This document shows positions 7,710-16,463 of a stretch of DNA of 27,200 nt, in pieces. Location: positions 1 to 27,200 of the forward strand of contig CAZSTI010000011.1 of the NCBI GenBank assembly GCA_964609995.1, read 5' to 3'. The translations under genes were made by a program, and so were the position numbers. Source of the DNA: JAAYGD01 sp964609995 (GTDB taxonomy: Bacteria > Bacillota_I > Bacilli_A > RF39 > UBA660). Every line of letters begins with the position of its first letter. The stretch's first letter is position 1. Below the pieces are notes generated by a model, which was not told the origin of the DNA, did no database searches, and was given only the letters and a program-made list of their open reading frames with translations.

Positions 7710-8779
7710 ATTAACTCCATTAATATTTCATTCATTTTATAAATCCAGTTATCATTAATATATACATAGCCGTCTTTAATATCAATTTTACCTTCATTTA
7801 TTTGTTTATCCAATAGATTTATAATATTTGAATCATATCTTTTATTAAACTCTTCAATTTTAATACCTTTTATTTTTCTAAAACCAAGCATCAAAGCATA
7901 TTTTATGTTTTCTTTAGATACATCAATAATACTATTTGAATAATTATTGTTAATGTATTCAGTTAAATTTTTATTATTTTCTATCCTATTATTATTAATA
8001 AAAGATGATGCTCCTAATCCAAATCCATAATATTCTTCGTTATCCCAATATACTAAATTATGTTTTGATTCAAATCCTTCTTTTGAATAATTACTTATTT
8101 CATAATGAATATATCCGTTAGATATCAATCTATCTTCAATCATCTTATACATTTCATAATCTAAATCTTCATCTATTGATTTAAACTTTTCTATATATAG
8201 TTTAGTGTGAGGCTCAATCATTAATGAATAGCATGAAATATGTTCTGGATTTAAACTTAAATATATATCTAAATCTTTTTCTAGTATTTCTAATGTTTCA
8301 CCATTTACTCCATATATTAAGTCCATATTAATACTTTTAAAACCAATGTTCCTAATTATATCTATTGTTTCAAACACTTTATTATTAGGTCTTTCAATTC
8401 CAAGTATATTTAATACATCTTTATCAAAAGATTGTATTCCTAAGCTCAATCTATTAACTCCATTTTTTTTAAGTAGTATTAATTTTTCAAAAGAAATGCT
8501 TTCAATATTACATTCAAAAGTAAATTCCTCTATATTAGTTAAATTTAATGTTTTAATAATATCAAATAAATATAATAATTCACTAATTGATAAAACAGAT
8601 GGAGTTCCTCCTCCAATATAAAGAGTCCTTATTGGTTCATTATTATATCTATTATTAATTTCATTCTTTAAAGCATCCAAATAAGGCATTACCCATTTAT
8701 CTATGTGTTTTACCTTGCAGAAATCACAATAAGCACATATAGAACTACAAAAAGGAATATGTATATATACTGATTTCAT
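7706..8779 (-). CDS. hemW: Radical SAM heme chaperone HemW
   Basis: HemW (formerly HemN-like) binds a 4Fe-4S cluster and SAM, and inserts heme into respiratory enzymes in species studied; it is not the coproporphyrinogen dehydrogenase. The radical SAM triad is C11, C15, C18 in PFCSSICAYCDFC, followed by GGGTPSV (SAM binding). The HNLVYW segment matches the HNxxYW signature that separates HemW from HemN. At 357 residues it is typical. It starts 2 bases after the lepA stop and overlaps the next gene, matching the lepA-hemW order of Bacillus. No heme enzyme or synthesis gene is in the window, so its client is unknown. Confidence 0.93.
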   Translation of the reverse strand: MKSVYIHIPFCSSICAYCDFCKVKHIDKWVMPYLDALKNEINNRYNNEPIRTLYIGGGTPSVLSISELLYLFDIIKTLNLTNIEEFTFECNIESISFEKLILLKKNGVNRLSLGIQSFDKDVLNILGIERPNNKVFETIDIIRNIGFKSINMDLIYGVNGETLEILEKDLDIYLSLNPEHISCYSLMIEPHTKLYIEKFKSIDEDLDYEMYKMIEDRLISNGYIHYEISNYSKEGFESKHNLVYWDNEEYYGFGLGASSFINNNRIENNKNLTEYINNNYSNSIIDVSKENIKYALMLGFRKIKGIKIEEFNKRYDSNIINLLDKQINEGKIDIKDGYVYINDNWIYKMNEILMELI

Positions 8780-8781
8780 AA

Positions 8782-10566
8782 TTATTCCTCATCCATACTT
8801 AATACAGATAAAAAAGCTTCTTGAGGTATTTCAACATTACCGATGGTTTTCATTCTTTTTTTGCCTTCTTTTTGTTTTTCTAATAATTTTTTCTTTCTTG
8901 AAACGTCTCCTCCATAACACTTTGCAAGCACATTTTTTCTCATTGCTTTTATATCTGATCTTGCTATTATTTTACTTCCAACTGAAGCTTGAATTGGAAC
9001 TTCAAATTGTTGTCTTGGAATTATATCTTTTAATTTATCAACAACAGTTTTTCCTCTTTTATATGCAAAATCTTTATGAACGATTGTACTTAATGCATCC
9101 ACTTTATCACCATTTATTAATATTTCCAACTTAATTAAATCACTTGCTTTATAACCTATTATTTCATAATCAAAAGAAGCATAACCTTTTGTATAAGATT
9201 TTAACTTGTCAAAAAAATCATATACTATTTCTGATAAAGGCATTTCATAATGAATATTTACTCTTGAAGTTGTAATATATTCTATATTAATAAATGTTCC
9301 TCTTTTATTTTGACATAAATCCATTACAGGACCTATATAATCAGAAAAAACAATTATATTTGTATAAATATAAGGTTCTTTAATTTCTCTAATATTAACT
9401 CTATCAGGCATATCAGTTGGATTTTGTAGTGTAATTACCTTTGAATCATTAGTAGTTACTTCATATATTACTGAAGGAGAAGTCGCAATTAAATCTATAT
9501 TAAATTCTCTTTCAATTCTTTCTTCAATAATATCCATATGAAACATTCCAAGAAAACCTACTCTAAAACCAAATCCTAAAGATTCAGAAGTTTCAGGTTC
9601 AAATATTAAAGCTGCATCATTTAATTGGAGTTTATCTAAAGCTTCTTTTAAATCACCATATTTTTTTGAATCTATTGGAAATAAACCACAATAAACCATT
9701 GGTTTCATTGCTCTATAACCAATTAATACTTCGCTTGTTGGATTCTTGTCTAAAGTTATAGTGTCTCCAACTTTAATATCCTTAATATTTCTTATTGCAG
9801 CAGTAATATAACCTACTTCTCCAGAGTTTAATTCTTCTTTTTTTTGTTCTTCTGGAGTATAAACTCCTAATTCAACAACTTCATATGTTGCTCCAGTTGA
9901 TAACATTTTAATTTTATCTCTTATCTTAATTTTTCCATTAACTACTCTAACTAAACAAATAACTCCTCTATAGCTTTCATATTCACTATCAAATATTAAT
10001 GCCTGTAATTTATCACTATTTGTTTTTGGAGATGGTATTCTTTCAACTATAGCATCTAACAATTCATTTATTCCAATATTTTCTTTAGCACTTACTAGCA
10101 ATATTTCTTCTTCCGTAAAGCCAAAGGTATCTACTATTTCTTTTTTTACTTTTTCTACATCTGCATTTGGCAAATCTATTTTATTTATTACAGGAATTAT
10201 TGTTAAATCTCTTTCTAACGCTAAATATACGTTTGCTAAAGTTTGAGCTTCTATTCCTTGAGATGCATCCACAACTAAAATAGCACCTTCACAAGCCGCT
10301 AAACTTCTAGATACTTCATAAGAAAAATCTACATGACCTGGTGTATCTATTAAATGAAAAGTATAATCACCATACTTTAATTGAACTGCATTCAACTTAA
10401 TAGTTACACCTCGTTCTTGTTCTAAATCCATAGAATCAAGAATTTGCTCTCTTTTATCTCTTCCAATAACTGAATTAGTATGTTCTAAAATTCTATCAGC
10501 AAGAGTACTTTTCCCATGATCTATATGCGCTATAATACTAAAATTTCTAATGTTTTCCAAACTCAT
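8782..10566 (-). CDS. lepA: Elongation factor 4 (LepA), ribosomal GTPase
   Basis: LepA/EF4 is a translational GTPase related to EF-G; it acts on the ribosome, with proposed roles in back-translocation or in initiation and 30S assembly. At 594 residues it is full length. G1 is AHIDHGKS (13-20), G3 DTPGHVD (74-80), and G4 is in VINKIDLP near residue 130. The EF4-specific C-terminal domain is present (CYGGDVSRKKKLLEKQKEGK region). ATG 10564-10566 has GGTGATGAC just upstream. It is the first gene of lepA-hemW-methyltransferase. A TATAAT at 10582-10587 may be its -10 box, but no convincing -35 exists. Confidence 0.98.
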   Translation of the reverse strand: MSLENIRNFSIIAHIDHGKSTLADRILEHTNSVIGRDKREQILDSMDLEQERGVTIKLNAVQLKYGDYTFHLIDTPGHVDFSYEVSRSLAACEGAILVVDASQGIEAQTLANVYLALERDLTIIPVINKIDLPNADVEKVKKEIVDTFGFTEEEILLVSAKENIGINELLDAIVERIPSPKTNSDKLQALIFDSEYESYRGVICLVRVVNGKIKIRDKIKMLSTGATYEVVELGVYTPEEQKKEELNSGEVGYITAAIRNIKDIKVGDTITLDKNPTSEVLIGYRAMKPMVYCGLFPIDSKKYGDLKEALDKLQLNDAALIFEPETSESLGFGFRVGFLGMFHMDIIEERIEREFNIDLIATSPSVIYEVTTNDSKVITLQNPTDMPDRVNIREIKEPYIYTNIIVFSDYIGPVMDLCQNKRGTFINIEYITTSRVNIHYEMPLSEIVYDFFDKLKSYTKGYASFDYEIIGYKASDLIKLEILINGDKVDALSTIVHKDFAYKRGKTVVDKLKDIIPRQQFEVPIQASVGSKIIARSDIKAMRKNVLAKCYGGDVSRKKKLLEKQKEGKKRMKTIGNVEIPQEAFLSVLSMDEE

Positions 10567-10607
10567 GTCATCACCAATTAGATTATACTATATTAAAAGA
10601 ATATAAA

Positions 10608-10629
10608 AAAGCATTTTATTAAATGCTTT
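10608..10629 (-). terminator. Rho-independent terminator after glyS
   Basis: Perfect 9-bp stem (10608-10616 with 10621-10629) with a 4-base loop, followed on the minus strand by a run of U. It lies 24 bases past the glyS stop and ends the vanZ-to-glyS operon before lepA. Confidence 0.8.
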
Positions 10630-10652
10630 ATTTAAATATGCAATTAATATAA

Positions 10653-12014
10653 TTAAAAAATAATCTTTTCTTCAATATATTTTTTTATATCATTAACATT
10701 TACAATATCTTGTTTCATAGTATCTCTATTCCTTATTGTAACTGTATTATTATTTATAGTTTCATCATCTATTGTTATACAATAAGGAGTTCCAATTGCA
10801 TCCTGTCTCCTATATCTTTTCCCAATATTTGCAGTTTCATCATAACTAATTAAAAAATATTTAGATAATTCTTCAAACAATTGATTAGCTTTTTCCGAAT
10901 GATTCTTTTTAATTAATGGTAATATCGCTACTTTATAAGGCGCTAAATAAGGAGACAACTTTAATACTTCCCTTGTTTCTCCATCTTCTAAGGATTCTTT
11001 TACATATGATTCGAATAATATTGCAAGTAAAGTTCTTCCTAATCCATAAGTAGATTCAACAATATATGGAATATATTTTTCATTAGTGTCTGGATCTAAA
11101 TATTCCATAGATTTATTAGAATATTCTTGATGTTTTGACAAATCAAAATTTGTTCTATTATGAGTTCCATTAACTTCTCCCCATCCAAAAGGAAACTTAT
11201 ACTCTATATCACATGCTGCCTTTGCATAATGCGCTAACTTTTCATGGTCATGAAATCTTAAATTGGATTCATTAATACCTAAATCCATATAAAATTTTTT
11301 GCCAAATTCTTTAAAATAATCATATAGTTTCATATCATCCCCTTCTTTACAAAAAGTTTGATACTCCATTTGTTCAAATTCAATAGTTCTAAAAGTAAAA
11401 TTTCCTGGTGTTATTTCATTTCTAAATGCTTTTCCAATTTGACCAATACTAAATGGCAATTTAGCTCTCATACTTCTTTGAACATTTAAAAAATTAACAT
11501 ACTCTCCTTGAGCATTTTCCGGTCTTAAATATACAACATTTTTGGAATCTTCAGTAACTCCTTTATGAGTTTCAAACATAAGATTAAAATTTCTAATATC
11601 AGTAAAATTATGTTTACCACATTTAGGACACGGTACTTTATTATCTTTAATAAATGTAAGCATTTCAGTTTCATTCATAAGATCTGGATTTGAATTTGAA
11701 TCGAATTCTTTAATTAATGTATCAACTCTATGTCTAGTTTTACAATCTTTACAATCAAGTAAGGGGTCACTAAAACTAGTTACATGCCCTGAAGCTTCCC
11801 ATACCCTAGGATGCATTAAAATTCCTGCATCTATTTCATATGCGTTTTTTCTTTCTTGAATAAATCTTTTTCTCCAAGCATCAATGATATTATTTTTTAA
11901 TTTACTTCCTAAAGGTCCATAATCCCAAGTGTTTGCCAAACCATCATAAATTTCACTACCTTGAAATATAAAACCATATTGTTTGCAATAGTTAACCATT
12001 TCTTCCATATTCAT
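10653..12014 (-). CDS. glyS: Glycine--tRNA ligase, single-chain (alpha2) type
   Basis: Class II glycyl-tRNA synthetase of the homodimeric type, not the alpha/beta tetramer of B. subtilis and E. coli. The 453-residue protein shows WDYGPLGSKL near the start, a zinc-binding pair of Cys clusters (CKDCKTRH and CPKCGKHNF), motif 2 (FRNEI followed by RTIEFEQMEYQTF) and motif 3 (GLGRTLLAIL). The C-terminal anticodon-binding domain carries APYKVAILPL. ATG 12012-12014 follows GGAGG by 7 bases. It is the last gene of the operon, 10 bases after recO; no T-box precedes it. Confidence 0.97.
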   Translation of the reverse strand: MNMEEMVNYCKQYGFIFQGSEIYDGLANTWDYGPLGSKLKNNIIDAWRKRFIQERKNAYEIDAGILMHPRVWEASGHVTSFSDPLLDCKDCKTRHRVDTLIKEFDSNSNPDLMNETEMLTFIKDNKVPCPKCGKHNFTDIRNFNLMFETHKGVTEDSKNVVYLRPENAQGEYVNFLNVQRSMRAKLPFSIGQIGKAFRNEITPGNFTFRTIEFEQMEYQTFCKEGDDMKLYDYFKEFGKKFYMDLGINESNLRFHDHEKLAHYAKAACDIEYKFPFGWGEVNGTHNRTNFDLSKHQEYSNKSMEYLDPDTNEKYIPYIVESTYGLGRTLLAILFESYVKESLEDGETREVLKLSPYLAPYKVAILPLIKKNHSEKANQLFEELSKYFLISYDETANIGKRYRRQDAIGTPYCITIDDETINNNTVTIRNRDTMKQDIVNVNDIKKYIEEKIIF

Positions 12015-12024
12015 TTAAGGCCTC

Positions 12025-12759
12025 CTACATGTTTTTTAATTTATTTATAAATTCTTTACTATTAATATACAATCCAGTATATTTTTCATAATAATCATTT
12101 AAATATTTGTCAATTTCAAATTTAACTTTATCATTTACTTCTATTTTAGATATTTTAGAAATATCCAAATATGAATACATTCTAATATGTTTAATAGCAT
12201 CTATTGAATATAATTTTTCATTTGTTCTACAATCCTTACAAACCAATCCATGTCTTTCTAAAGATAAATTAACAATATTGTTTTTATTACCACATTTAGA
12301 GCAGCAATCTAATGAGAGAGACACTCCCAAATAATTTAATAATTTTAATTCCAATATATTTGTGAGCACTCCTGCATCAAATTTATCATTTATCTTTAAT
12401 ATTGTAGAAATAAAATCTTTAAATAATTCTTCATATTGTTCCACTTGTTTTGCTACTTGATATATTAATTCCATTAAATATGTTGTATATCCAATATTCA
12501 TAATGTCTTTTTTTATATTGCTTAAATTATTTATTATATCTACATTAGTTAATGTAGATAATTTTCCCTCTTTATAATATATATTAAATTTTCCATAAGT
12601 CATTTTAGATGAAGCACTGCATAGAGCACTTTTAGGTTTTTTGCATCCTTTGGAAATTACAGAAATAATGCCGTATTTTTTTGTGAATACCTCCATTATT
12701 TTGCTTGATTCTAAATAATCCCTTTCTTTAAGAATGAAACCTTCTATTATTTCTTGCAT
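12025..12759 (-). CDS. recO: DNA repair protein RecO
   Basis: RecO helps load RecA on SSB-coated single-stranded DNA in the RecFOR pathway. The 244-residue protein has the N-terminal OB fold (IIEGFILKERDYLESS onward, about 1-80) and a helical C-terminal part. A four-Cys zinc site (CSKCGNKNN and CKDC, about residues 150-180) is present, as in many Firmicutes RecO proteins. It lies between era and glyS, as is classical in Firmicutes. The ATG is preceded by AGGTAGG, which overlaps the era stop codon. Confidence 0.93.
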   Translation of the reverse strand: MQEIIEGFILKERDYLESSKIMEVFTKKYGIISVISKGCKKPKSALCSASSKMTYGKFNIYYKEGKLSTLTNVDIINNLSNIKKDIMNIGYTTYLMELIYQVAKQVEQYEELFKDFISTILKINDKFDAGVLTNILELKLLNYLGVSLSLDCCSKCGNKNNIVNLSLERHGLVCKDCRTNEKLYSIDAIKHIRMYSYLDISKISKIEVNDKVKFEIDKYLNDYYEKYTGLYINSKEFINKLKNM

Positions 12760-12765
12760 AATAGC

Positions 12766-13629
12766 CTACCTATCTTTTAAACCTAATTCAATCAAATATT
12801 TATCCTTATCTCTCCAATCCTTAATAACTTTAACATTTAAATTTAAAAAAACTTTCTTATTATAATATTCTTCTATTTCTACCCTAGCTCTAGTTCCTAT
12901 TTCTTTTATCATTGAACCATTTTTTCCTATAATAATTTTTTTTATGTTTTCTCTATCTACAATTATTGAAACACCTATATTAATTATGTTTTTCTTTTCT
13001 TCAAACTCTTCAACTATACAAGTTACAGTATGTGGTATTTCTTCTTTGGTTAAATGTAATACTTTTTCTCTTACTAGCTCACTAATGTAAAAATTTTCAT
13101 CTTTATCTTCAATAAATATTTCATCTTCTGAAGTAATAAATTCTTTTATTGTTTTTATTAATTCTTCTATATTATCTTTTTTGTAAGCACTTATAGGAAC
13201 AATGTGTGAAAAATTATATAGTTTAGAATACTCATCTATTTTTGGTAATAATTCATCTTTTTTAATTAAATCTATCTTATTTAAAACTAAAATAGTAGGA
13301 ATATTAGATAATTTATTTATTAAATATTTGTCCCCTTTTCCAAGATCTTCGGTAACATCCACAACCATTAATATTAAATCAACATCTTCCATTGAAATAT
13401 AAGCTTTAGAATTTAATATGTTACCTAATTTATATTTTGGTTTGTGGATTCCTGGGGTATCCACAAAAACTATCTTATAATTATTATCTTCATAAATACC
13501 TTCAATATTATTTCTAGTAGTTTGAGGCTTATTAGATATTATTGATACCTTTTTATTTAATATACTATTTATTAAAGTTGATTTACCTACATTAGGTCTA
13601 CCTATAATACTTACTATTCCATATTTCAT
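12766..13629 (-). CDS. era: Ribosome assembly GTPase Era
   Basis: Era binds the 3' end of 16S rRNA and couples 30S maturation to growth. The 287-residue protein has G1 GRPNVGKS (10-17), a G2 Thr within PQTTRNN (35-41), G3 DTPG (57-60) and G4 NKID (117-120). The C-terminal KH domain has the GKNG loop (IIIGKNGSMIKEIG, near 232-245). The ATG overlaps the cdd stop (ATGA). Together with ybeY in the same operon it forms a 16S rRNA maturation set. Confidence 0.97.
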   Translation of the reverse strand: MKYGIVSIIGRPNVGKSTLINSILNKKVSIISNKPQTTRNNIEGIYEDNNYKIVFVDTPGIHKPKYKLGNILNSKAYISMEDVDLILMVVDVTEDLGKGDKYLINKLSNIPTILVLNKIDLIKKDELLPKIDEYSKLYNFSHIVPISAYKKDNIEELIKTIKEFITSEDEIFIEDKDENFYISELVREKVLHLTKEEIPHTVTCIVEEFEEKKNIINIGVSIIVDRENIKKIIIGKNGSMIKEIGTRARVEIEEYYNKKVFLNLNVKVIKDWRDKDKYLIELGLKDR

Positions 13630-14003
13630 AAATTTTCCTCACTAAATGAGTAAGGAGTTAATTGCTCTAGAGTATATACATATTCTAATTTATTTGTTGA
13701 ATATATATATATTTTTGTATCTTTATTTAAGTAATCAACTAATGCTTGTCTACATATAAAGCAAGGCGTTACTGGCTTATTTGCCATAATATGAAGTTCA
13801 TAAAAATCGTCCTTATTGTATCCGTTTGTAATTGCTGAATATAAAGCATTTCTCTCCGCGCATATCCCAGCATTCGGAGAAGATGTTTCAACATTTACTC
13901 CTTTGAACTTATTACCATCTTTTGTTAATAAAATAGCAGATACGTTAAAGTTATAATATTTGCTTTTGGAATTATCTAATAATTTTTTTAAATCTTCTAT
14001 CAT
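13626..14003 (-). CDS. cdd: Cytidine deaminase
   Basis: Zinc enzyme that deaminates cytidine and deoxycytidine to uridine and deoxyuridine in pyrimidine salvage. The 125-residue protein is of the small homotetrameric type. The zinc and catalytic motif is C48-A-E50 (GICAERNALYSA) with C81 and C84 in PCFICRQAL; E50 is the proton shuttle. It overlaps era by 4 bases and follows dgkA by 3, the same dgkA-cdd-era order as in B. subtilis. Confidence 0.96.
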   Translation of the reverse strand: MIEDLKKLLDNSKSKYYNFNVSAILLTKDGNKFKGVNVETSSPNAGICAERNALYSAITNGYNKDDFYELHIMANKPVTPCFICRQALVDYLNKDTKIYIYSTNKLEYVYTLEQLTPYSFSEENL

Positions 14004-14006
14004 TTT

Positions 14007-14444
14007 TTACCTCTTAAATATTAATTCTAGTATTTGAGGAAAGAACACATATATTCCTACTATAGTCGCAAGTAATACTGAAGTTAATACTGCTGCTGAA
14101 GCACAATCTTTTGCTACCTTAGCTAAAGGATGATACTCTTCAGTAACTAAGTCAACAGTTGCTTCAATCGCAGTATTCAACAACTCTGCAACTATAATTA
14201 CTGTCATTACTAAAAACAATAATATCCACTGTGTTCCTGTAATTTCAAAAACAATTCCACAAAAAATTGCAAATATACTAAAAAATATATGTAATAACAA
14301 ACTTTGTTCATGAGTATATGCATATTTATATCCATAATATGAATTGACCCAACTTGCAATAAATCGTTTAAATCCATATTTTTTTGAGCTAACTTCTTTT
14401 TTACCTTTTAATTTTTTCTTTTTATCTTTTGATACCGTACTCAT
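14007..14444 (-). CDS. dgkA: Diacylglycerol/undecaprenol kinase family protein
   Basis: Small integral-membrane lipid kinase; in Gram-positive bacteria the homologue phosphorylates undecaprenol, feeding the lipid carrier for wall synthesis, rather than diacylglycerol. Of 145 residues, about 25-30 form a basic soluble N-terminal extension (Lys-rich). Three hydrophobic segments follow (about 50-67, 72-92 and 113-136). The catalytic signature ELLNTAIEATVDL is at 87-99. The start at 14444 overlaps ybeY by 23 bases but is backed by AGGAGGAC at good spacing. Substrate choice is inferred from relatives. Confidence 0.92.
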   Translation of the reverse strand: MSTVSKDKKKKLKGKKEVSSKKYGFKRFIASWVNSYYGYKYAYTHEQSLLLHIFFSIFAIFCGIVFEITGTQWILLFLVMTVIIVAELLNTAIEATVDLVTEEYHPLAKVAKDCASAAVLTSVLLATIVGIYVFFPQILELIFKR

Positions 14445-14862
14445 TTAAAATGTCCTCCTGTAATTTAAACATTACTATTTCTTCTTCTTTAATCATATGA
14501 TCATAACCTAATAAATGCAATAATCCATGAATTGATAAAAATGATATTTCTCTTTTCAATGAATGATTATATTCAATTGATTGTTCTTTTGCCCTTTCAT
14601 ATGATATATAAATATCTCCCAATATTCTTTTCCCTTCAAACATAGTTTTATCAGCATCTTCTAATGCAAAGCTAATTATATCAGTTTCTTTATCTATGTT
14701 TCTATATTTATTATTTATTTCTTTTATTTTTTTATTATCTATAAATATTATATTAAATTCAATGTTTTTTAATTGTAATTTATTTAATGCAAACTCTAAC
14801 AGATTATTTAAATCAAAATTTATTTTATCTTTTATTTCATAAAATATATTAATATTATTCAT
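14422..14862 (-). CDS. ybeY: Endoribonuclease YbeY (16S rRNA maturation)
   Basis: Metal-dependent endoribonuclease involved in 16S rRNA 3' end processing and ribosome quality control. The zinc triad HxxxHxxxxxH is seen as H112, H116, H122 in HGLLHLLGYDH; the upstream ETDIISFAL segment is also typical. At 146 residues it is of normal length. Its ATG shares one base with the preceding stop (TAATG), with GGGGAT upstream. In Bacillus the phoH and yqfF genes precede ybeY; here a VanZ-like gene does. Confidence 0.95.
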   Translation of the reverse strand: MNNINIFYEIKDKINFDLNNLLEFALNKLQLKNIEFNIIFIDNKKIKEINNKYRNIDKETDIISFALEDADKTMFEGKRILGDIYISYERAKEQSIEYNHSLKREISFLSIHGLLHLLGYDHMIKEEEIVMFKLQEDILNEYGIKR

Positions 14863-15482
14863 TAATCCCCCAATATAATTTTATACCAATTTGTAACATA
14901 CAGCACAAATAATAAAAATATTAAAACTATTACTACATTAATAAACCATTCTTTTTGTAATGATTTTGGTAATTTTTCCTTTATTTTATAAAACAACATA
15001 TACGTAAAATATCCTATTAGTCCTCCAATTACATTTAGTATTATATCATCTATATCAAATACTCTACCAATATTTAATTGTATTAATTCTATTACAATAG
15101 AAATAAATATAGATAGAAATATAGCAGGATATATTTTTGAAGTTTTTGTATAATATGTAATAAACCATCCTAGAGGTGTAAATAGCAATATATTTCCAAC
15201 TACATTTCTAAAAAATAATTCCGAATCTATTTTATACCTAAACATTTCTTTAAATGGAATAAAATTTGAAAAACCATAATTATTATCTTGAAAAGTTACT
15301 ATATAGAATAAAAATAATACATAAATAACAAATACCAAACTAACTAACTCTCTATATAGAACAAATTTATCCTCTTTATTATATATAAAATACATTATTC
15401 TAATAGACGCTAAAACAACTACAAATATTGCAGTCATTGGCCATATTTTATTTAATGTGTCTAGCAGAGCACCCTTAATCAT
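14862..15482 (-). CDS. VanZ-like membrane protein
   Basis: VanZ-family protein of 206 residues, about five transmembrane segments. Family hallmarks are visible: NFIPFKEMFRYKI after the second segment, then RNVVGNILLFTPLGWF, and IELIQLNIGRVFDIDDIILN with a conserved acidic DIDD. VanZ proteins are linked to low-level teicoplanin resistance in some species, but most chromosomal members have no known role. The ATG at 15480-15482 has GGGAGAG upstream; an in-frame ATG four codons earlier lacks a ribosome site. It is the first gene of the long ybeY-dgkA-cdd-era-recO-glyS operon, with an extended -10 promoter just upstream. Confidence 0.83.
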   Translation of the reverse strand: MIKGALLDTLNKIWPMTAIFVVVLASIRIMYFIYNKEDKFVLYRELVSLVFVIYVLFLFYIVTFQDNNYGFSNFIPFKEMFRYKIDSELFFRNVVGNILLFTPLGWFITYYTKTSKIYPAIFLSIFISIVIELIQLNIGRVFDIDDIILNVIGGLIGYFTYMLFYKIKEKLPKSLQKEWFINVVIVLIFLLFVLYVTNWYKIILGD

Positions 15483-15500
15483 AAACTCTCCCATAAAGAT

Positions 15501-15509
15501 ATTATATCA
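15501..15509 (-). promoter_or_regulatory. Extended -10 promoter of the vanZ-like to glyS operon
   Basis: TGATATAAT on the minus strand (TATAAT at 15501-15506 with TG one base upstream), between the yqeY terminator and the vanZ-like gene. No clear -35 box at 16-18 bases. Start would lie near 15494, shortly before the GGGAGAG ribosome site. Confidence 0.6.
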
Positions 15510-15515
15510 CATAAA

Positions 15516-15544
15516 AAAGAGCAAATTAATTCAATTTACTCTTT
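15516..15544 (-). terminator. Rho-independent terminator after yqeY
   Basis: A 12-bp stem (15516-15527 with 15533-15544, one G-U pair in the minus-strand RNA) with a 5-base loop and a U run. The upstream arm overlaps the last codons and the stop of yqeY, so terminator and coding end are shared. Confidence 0.85.
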
Positions 15545-15963
15545 AATAATTCACTTACTAATTTAGAATCAGCTTTACCTTTTATTTTGGGCATTAATAT
15601 TTTCATAACATTACCAAAATCTTTTGAAGTTGTTGCATTAACTTCTTTAATTGATTCTTCTATTAGCTTTTCTAATTCCTCATTAGAAAATTGTTTTGGC
15701 AAATAACTTAACAATACTTCAATTTCTTTGTTTAAATTGTCTATTGTTTCAATTCTATTAGCTTTTTTAAATTCTTCAATACTTTCTTTTCTTAATTTAA
15801 TTTGTTTACTAATTATATCAATTATTTGATTATCATCTAAAGGACTCATTGTTTTCTTTTCTTCAATTTGTATCGCTCCTTTTAATAATCTCAAAGTAGC
15901 TAATTTTAGTTCTTCTTTAGATTTCATTGCTAAAATTAAATCTTGTTTAATTTTTTCATTCAT
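15526..15963 (-). CDS. yqeY: YqeY / GatB-Yqey domain protein
   Basis: Small helical protein of 145 residues in the YqeY family, related to the tail domain of GatB; a role in tRNA amidation or ribosome-associated work has been proposed but not settled. Family features: an N-terminal two-helix part with LATLRLLKGAIQ, the central LRKESIEEFKKANR, LSYLPKQFS, and the C-terminal tail-like DFGNVMKILMPKIKGKADSK. Its ATG shares a base with the rpsU stop (TAATG), and the rpsU-yqeY pairing is classical in Firmicutes. Confidence 0.92.
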   Translation of the reverse strand: MNEKIKQDLILAMKSKEELKLATLRLLKGAIQIEEKKTMSPLDDNQIIDIISKQIKLRKESIEEFKKANRIETIDNLNKEIEVLLSYLPKQFSNEELEKLIEESIKEVNATTSKDFGNVMKILMPKIKGKADSKLVSELLKSKLN

Positions 15964-16169
15964 TAATAATCTCTTCTTCCTTCAGAAGTTTTGCTCTTCT
16001 TTTTACTGTTTTTAATTGCATTTTTTTTGGCTTCTCTTTTTTCTACACCTGGTTTGGTATAGTGTTCTCTTTTCTTATATTCTGAAAAAACACCGCTTTT
16101 GGCAGAGTCATTTTTAAATCTTTTGAAAGCACCTTCAAAATTACCATTTTTTACTATTACCTTTGTCAT
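15963..16169 (-). CDS. rpsU: Small ribosomal subunit protein bS21
   Basis: Component of the 30S subunit near the anti-Shine-Dalgarno region. The 68-residue protein has the family pattern: NGNFEGAFKRFKND, then FSEYKKREHYTKP, then a basic tail. The ATG at 16167-16169 is chosen because GGAGGGG lies 6 bases upstream; the ATG two codons earlier would abut the ribosome site. It is coupled to yqeY and preceded by its own promoter. Confidence 0.95.
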   Translation of the reverse strand: MTKVIVKNGNFEGAFKRFKNDSAKSGVFSEYKKREHYTKPGVEKREAKKNAIKNSKKKSKTSEGRRDY

Positions 16170-16205
16170 ATACATCCCCTCCTTTGCGGTTATAAATTCA
16201 AAAAA

Positions 16206-16234
16206 ATTATATCAAACTTTCTTTGATTTTTCAA
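16206..16234 (-). promoter_or_regulatory. Promoter of rpsU-yqeY
   Basis: TTGAAA (16229-16234, 5 of 6), 17-base spacer, perfect TATAAT (16206-16211) with an extended TG, on the minus strand in the gap between rpmF and rpsU. The transcript would start near 16199, with a leader of about 30 bases. Confidence 0.8.
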
Positions 16235-16251
16235 TATCAAAAAAAGAGAGA

Positions 16252-16446
16252 TTAATTATCTTCTTTCTTTTTTTCTTTATTTAATACTAATTTACCTTTA
16301 TAAAATCCACATTCAGTACATACTCTATGTGGTTTAATTATTGCTCCACAATTAGTACATTTTGTTGTTTGTGATTCTTCTAATTTGTAATGTGTACGAC
16401 GCATTCTCTTTCTAGTTTTACTAACTCTTCTAAAAGGAACTGCCAT
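16252..16446 (-). CDS. rpmF: Large ribosomal subunit protein bL32
   Basis: bL32, 64 residues, with the typical MAVPFRRVSKTRKRMRRTH start and a zinc ribbon CTNC/CTEC (Cys at about 30, 33, 43 and 46). This is the four-Cys (zinc-containing) form. The ATG follows GGAGG by 6 bases. It lies 17 bases after the DUF177 gene, the standard yceD-rpmF pairing. Confidence 0.97.
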   Translation of the reverse strand: MAVPFRRVSKTRKRMRRTHYKLEESQTTKCTNCGAIIKPHRVCTECGFYKGKLVLNKEKKKEDN

Positions 16447-16463
16447 AATATCCCTCCTTAACT

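Noticed and set aside
10582..10610. TATAAT before lepA as a full promoter
   Set aside because: The -10 hexamer is perfect, but no -35 box better than a T run exists at any allowed spacing, and the start would fall on the ribosome site; noted in the lepA entry only.
16212..16251. Hairpin after rpmF as a terminator
   Set aside because: Only a 6-bp stem without a U run; it overlaps the rpsU promoter and may be chance.
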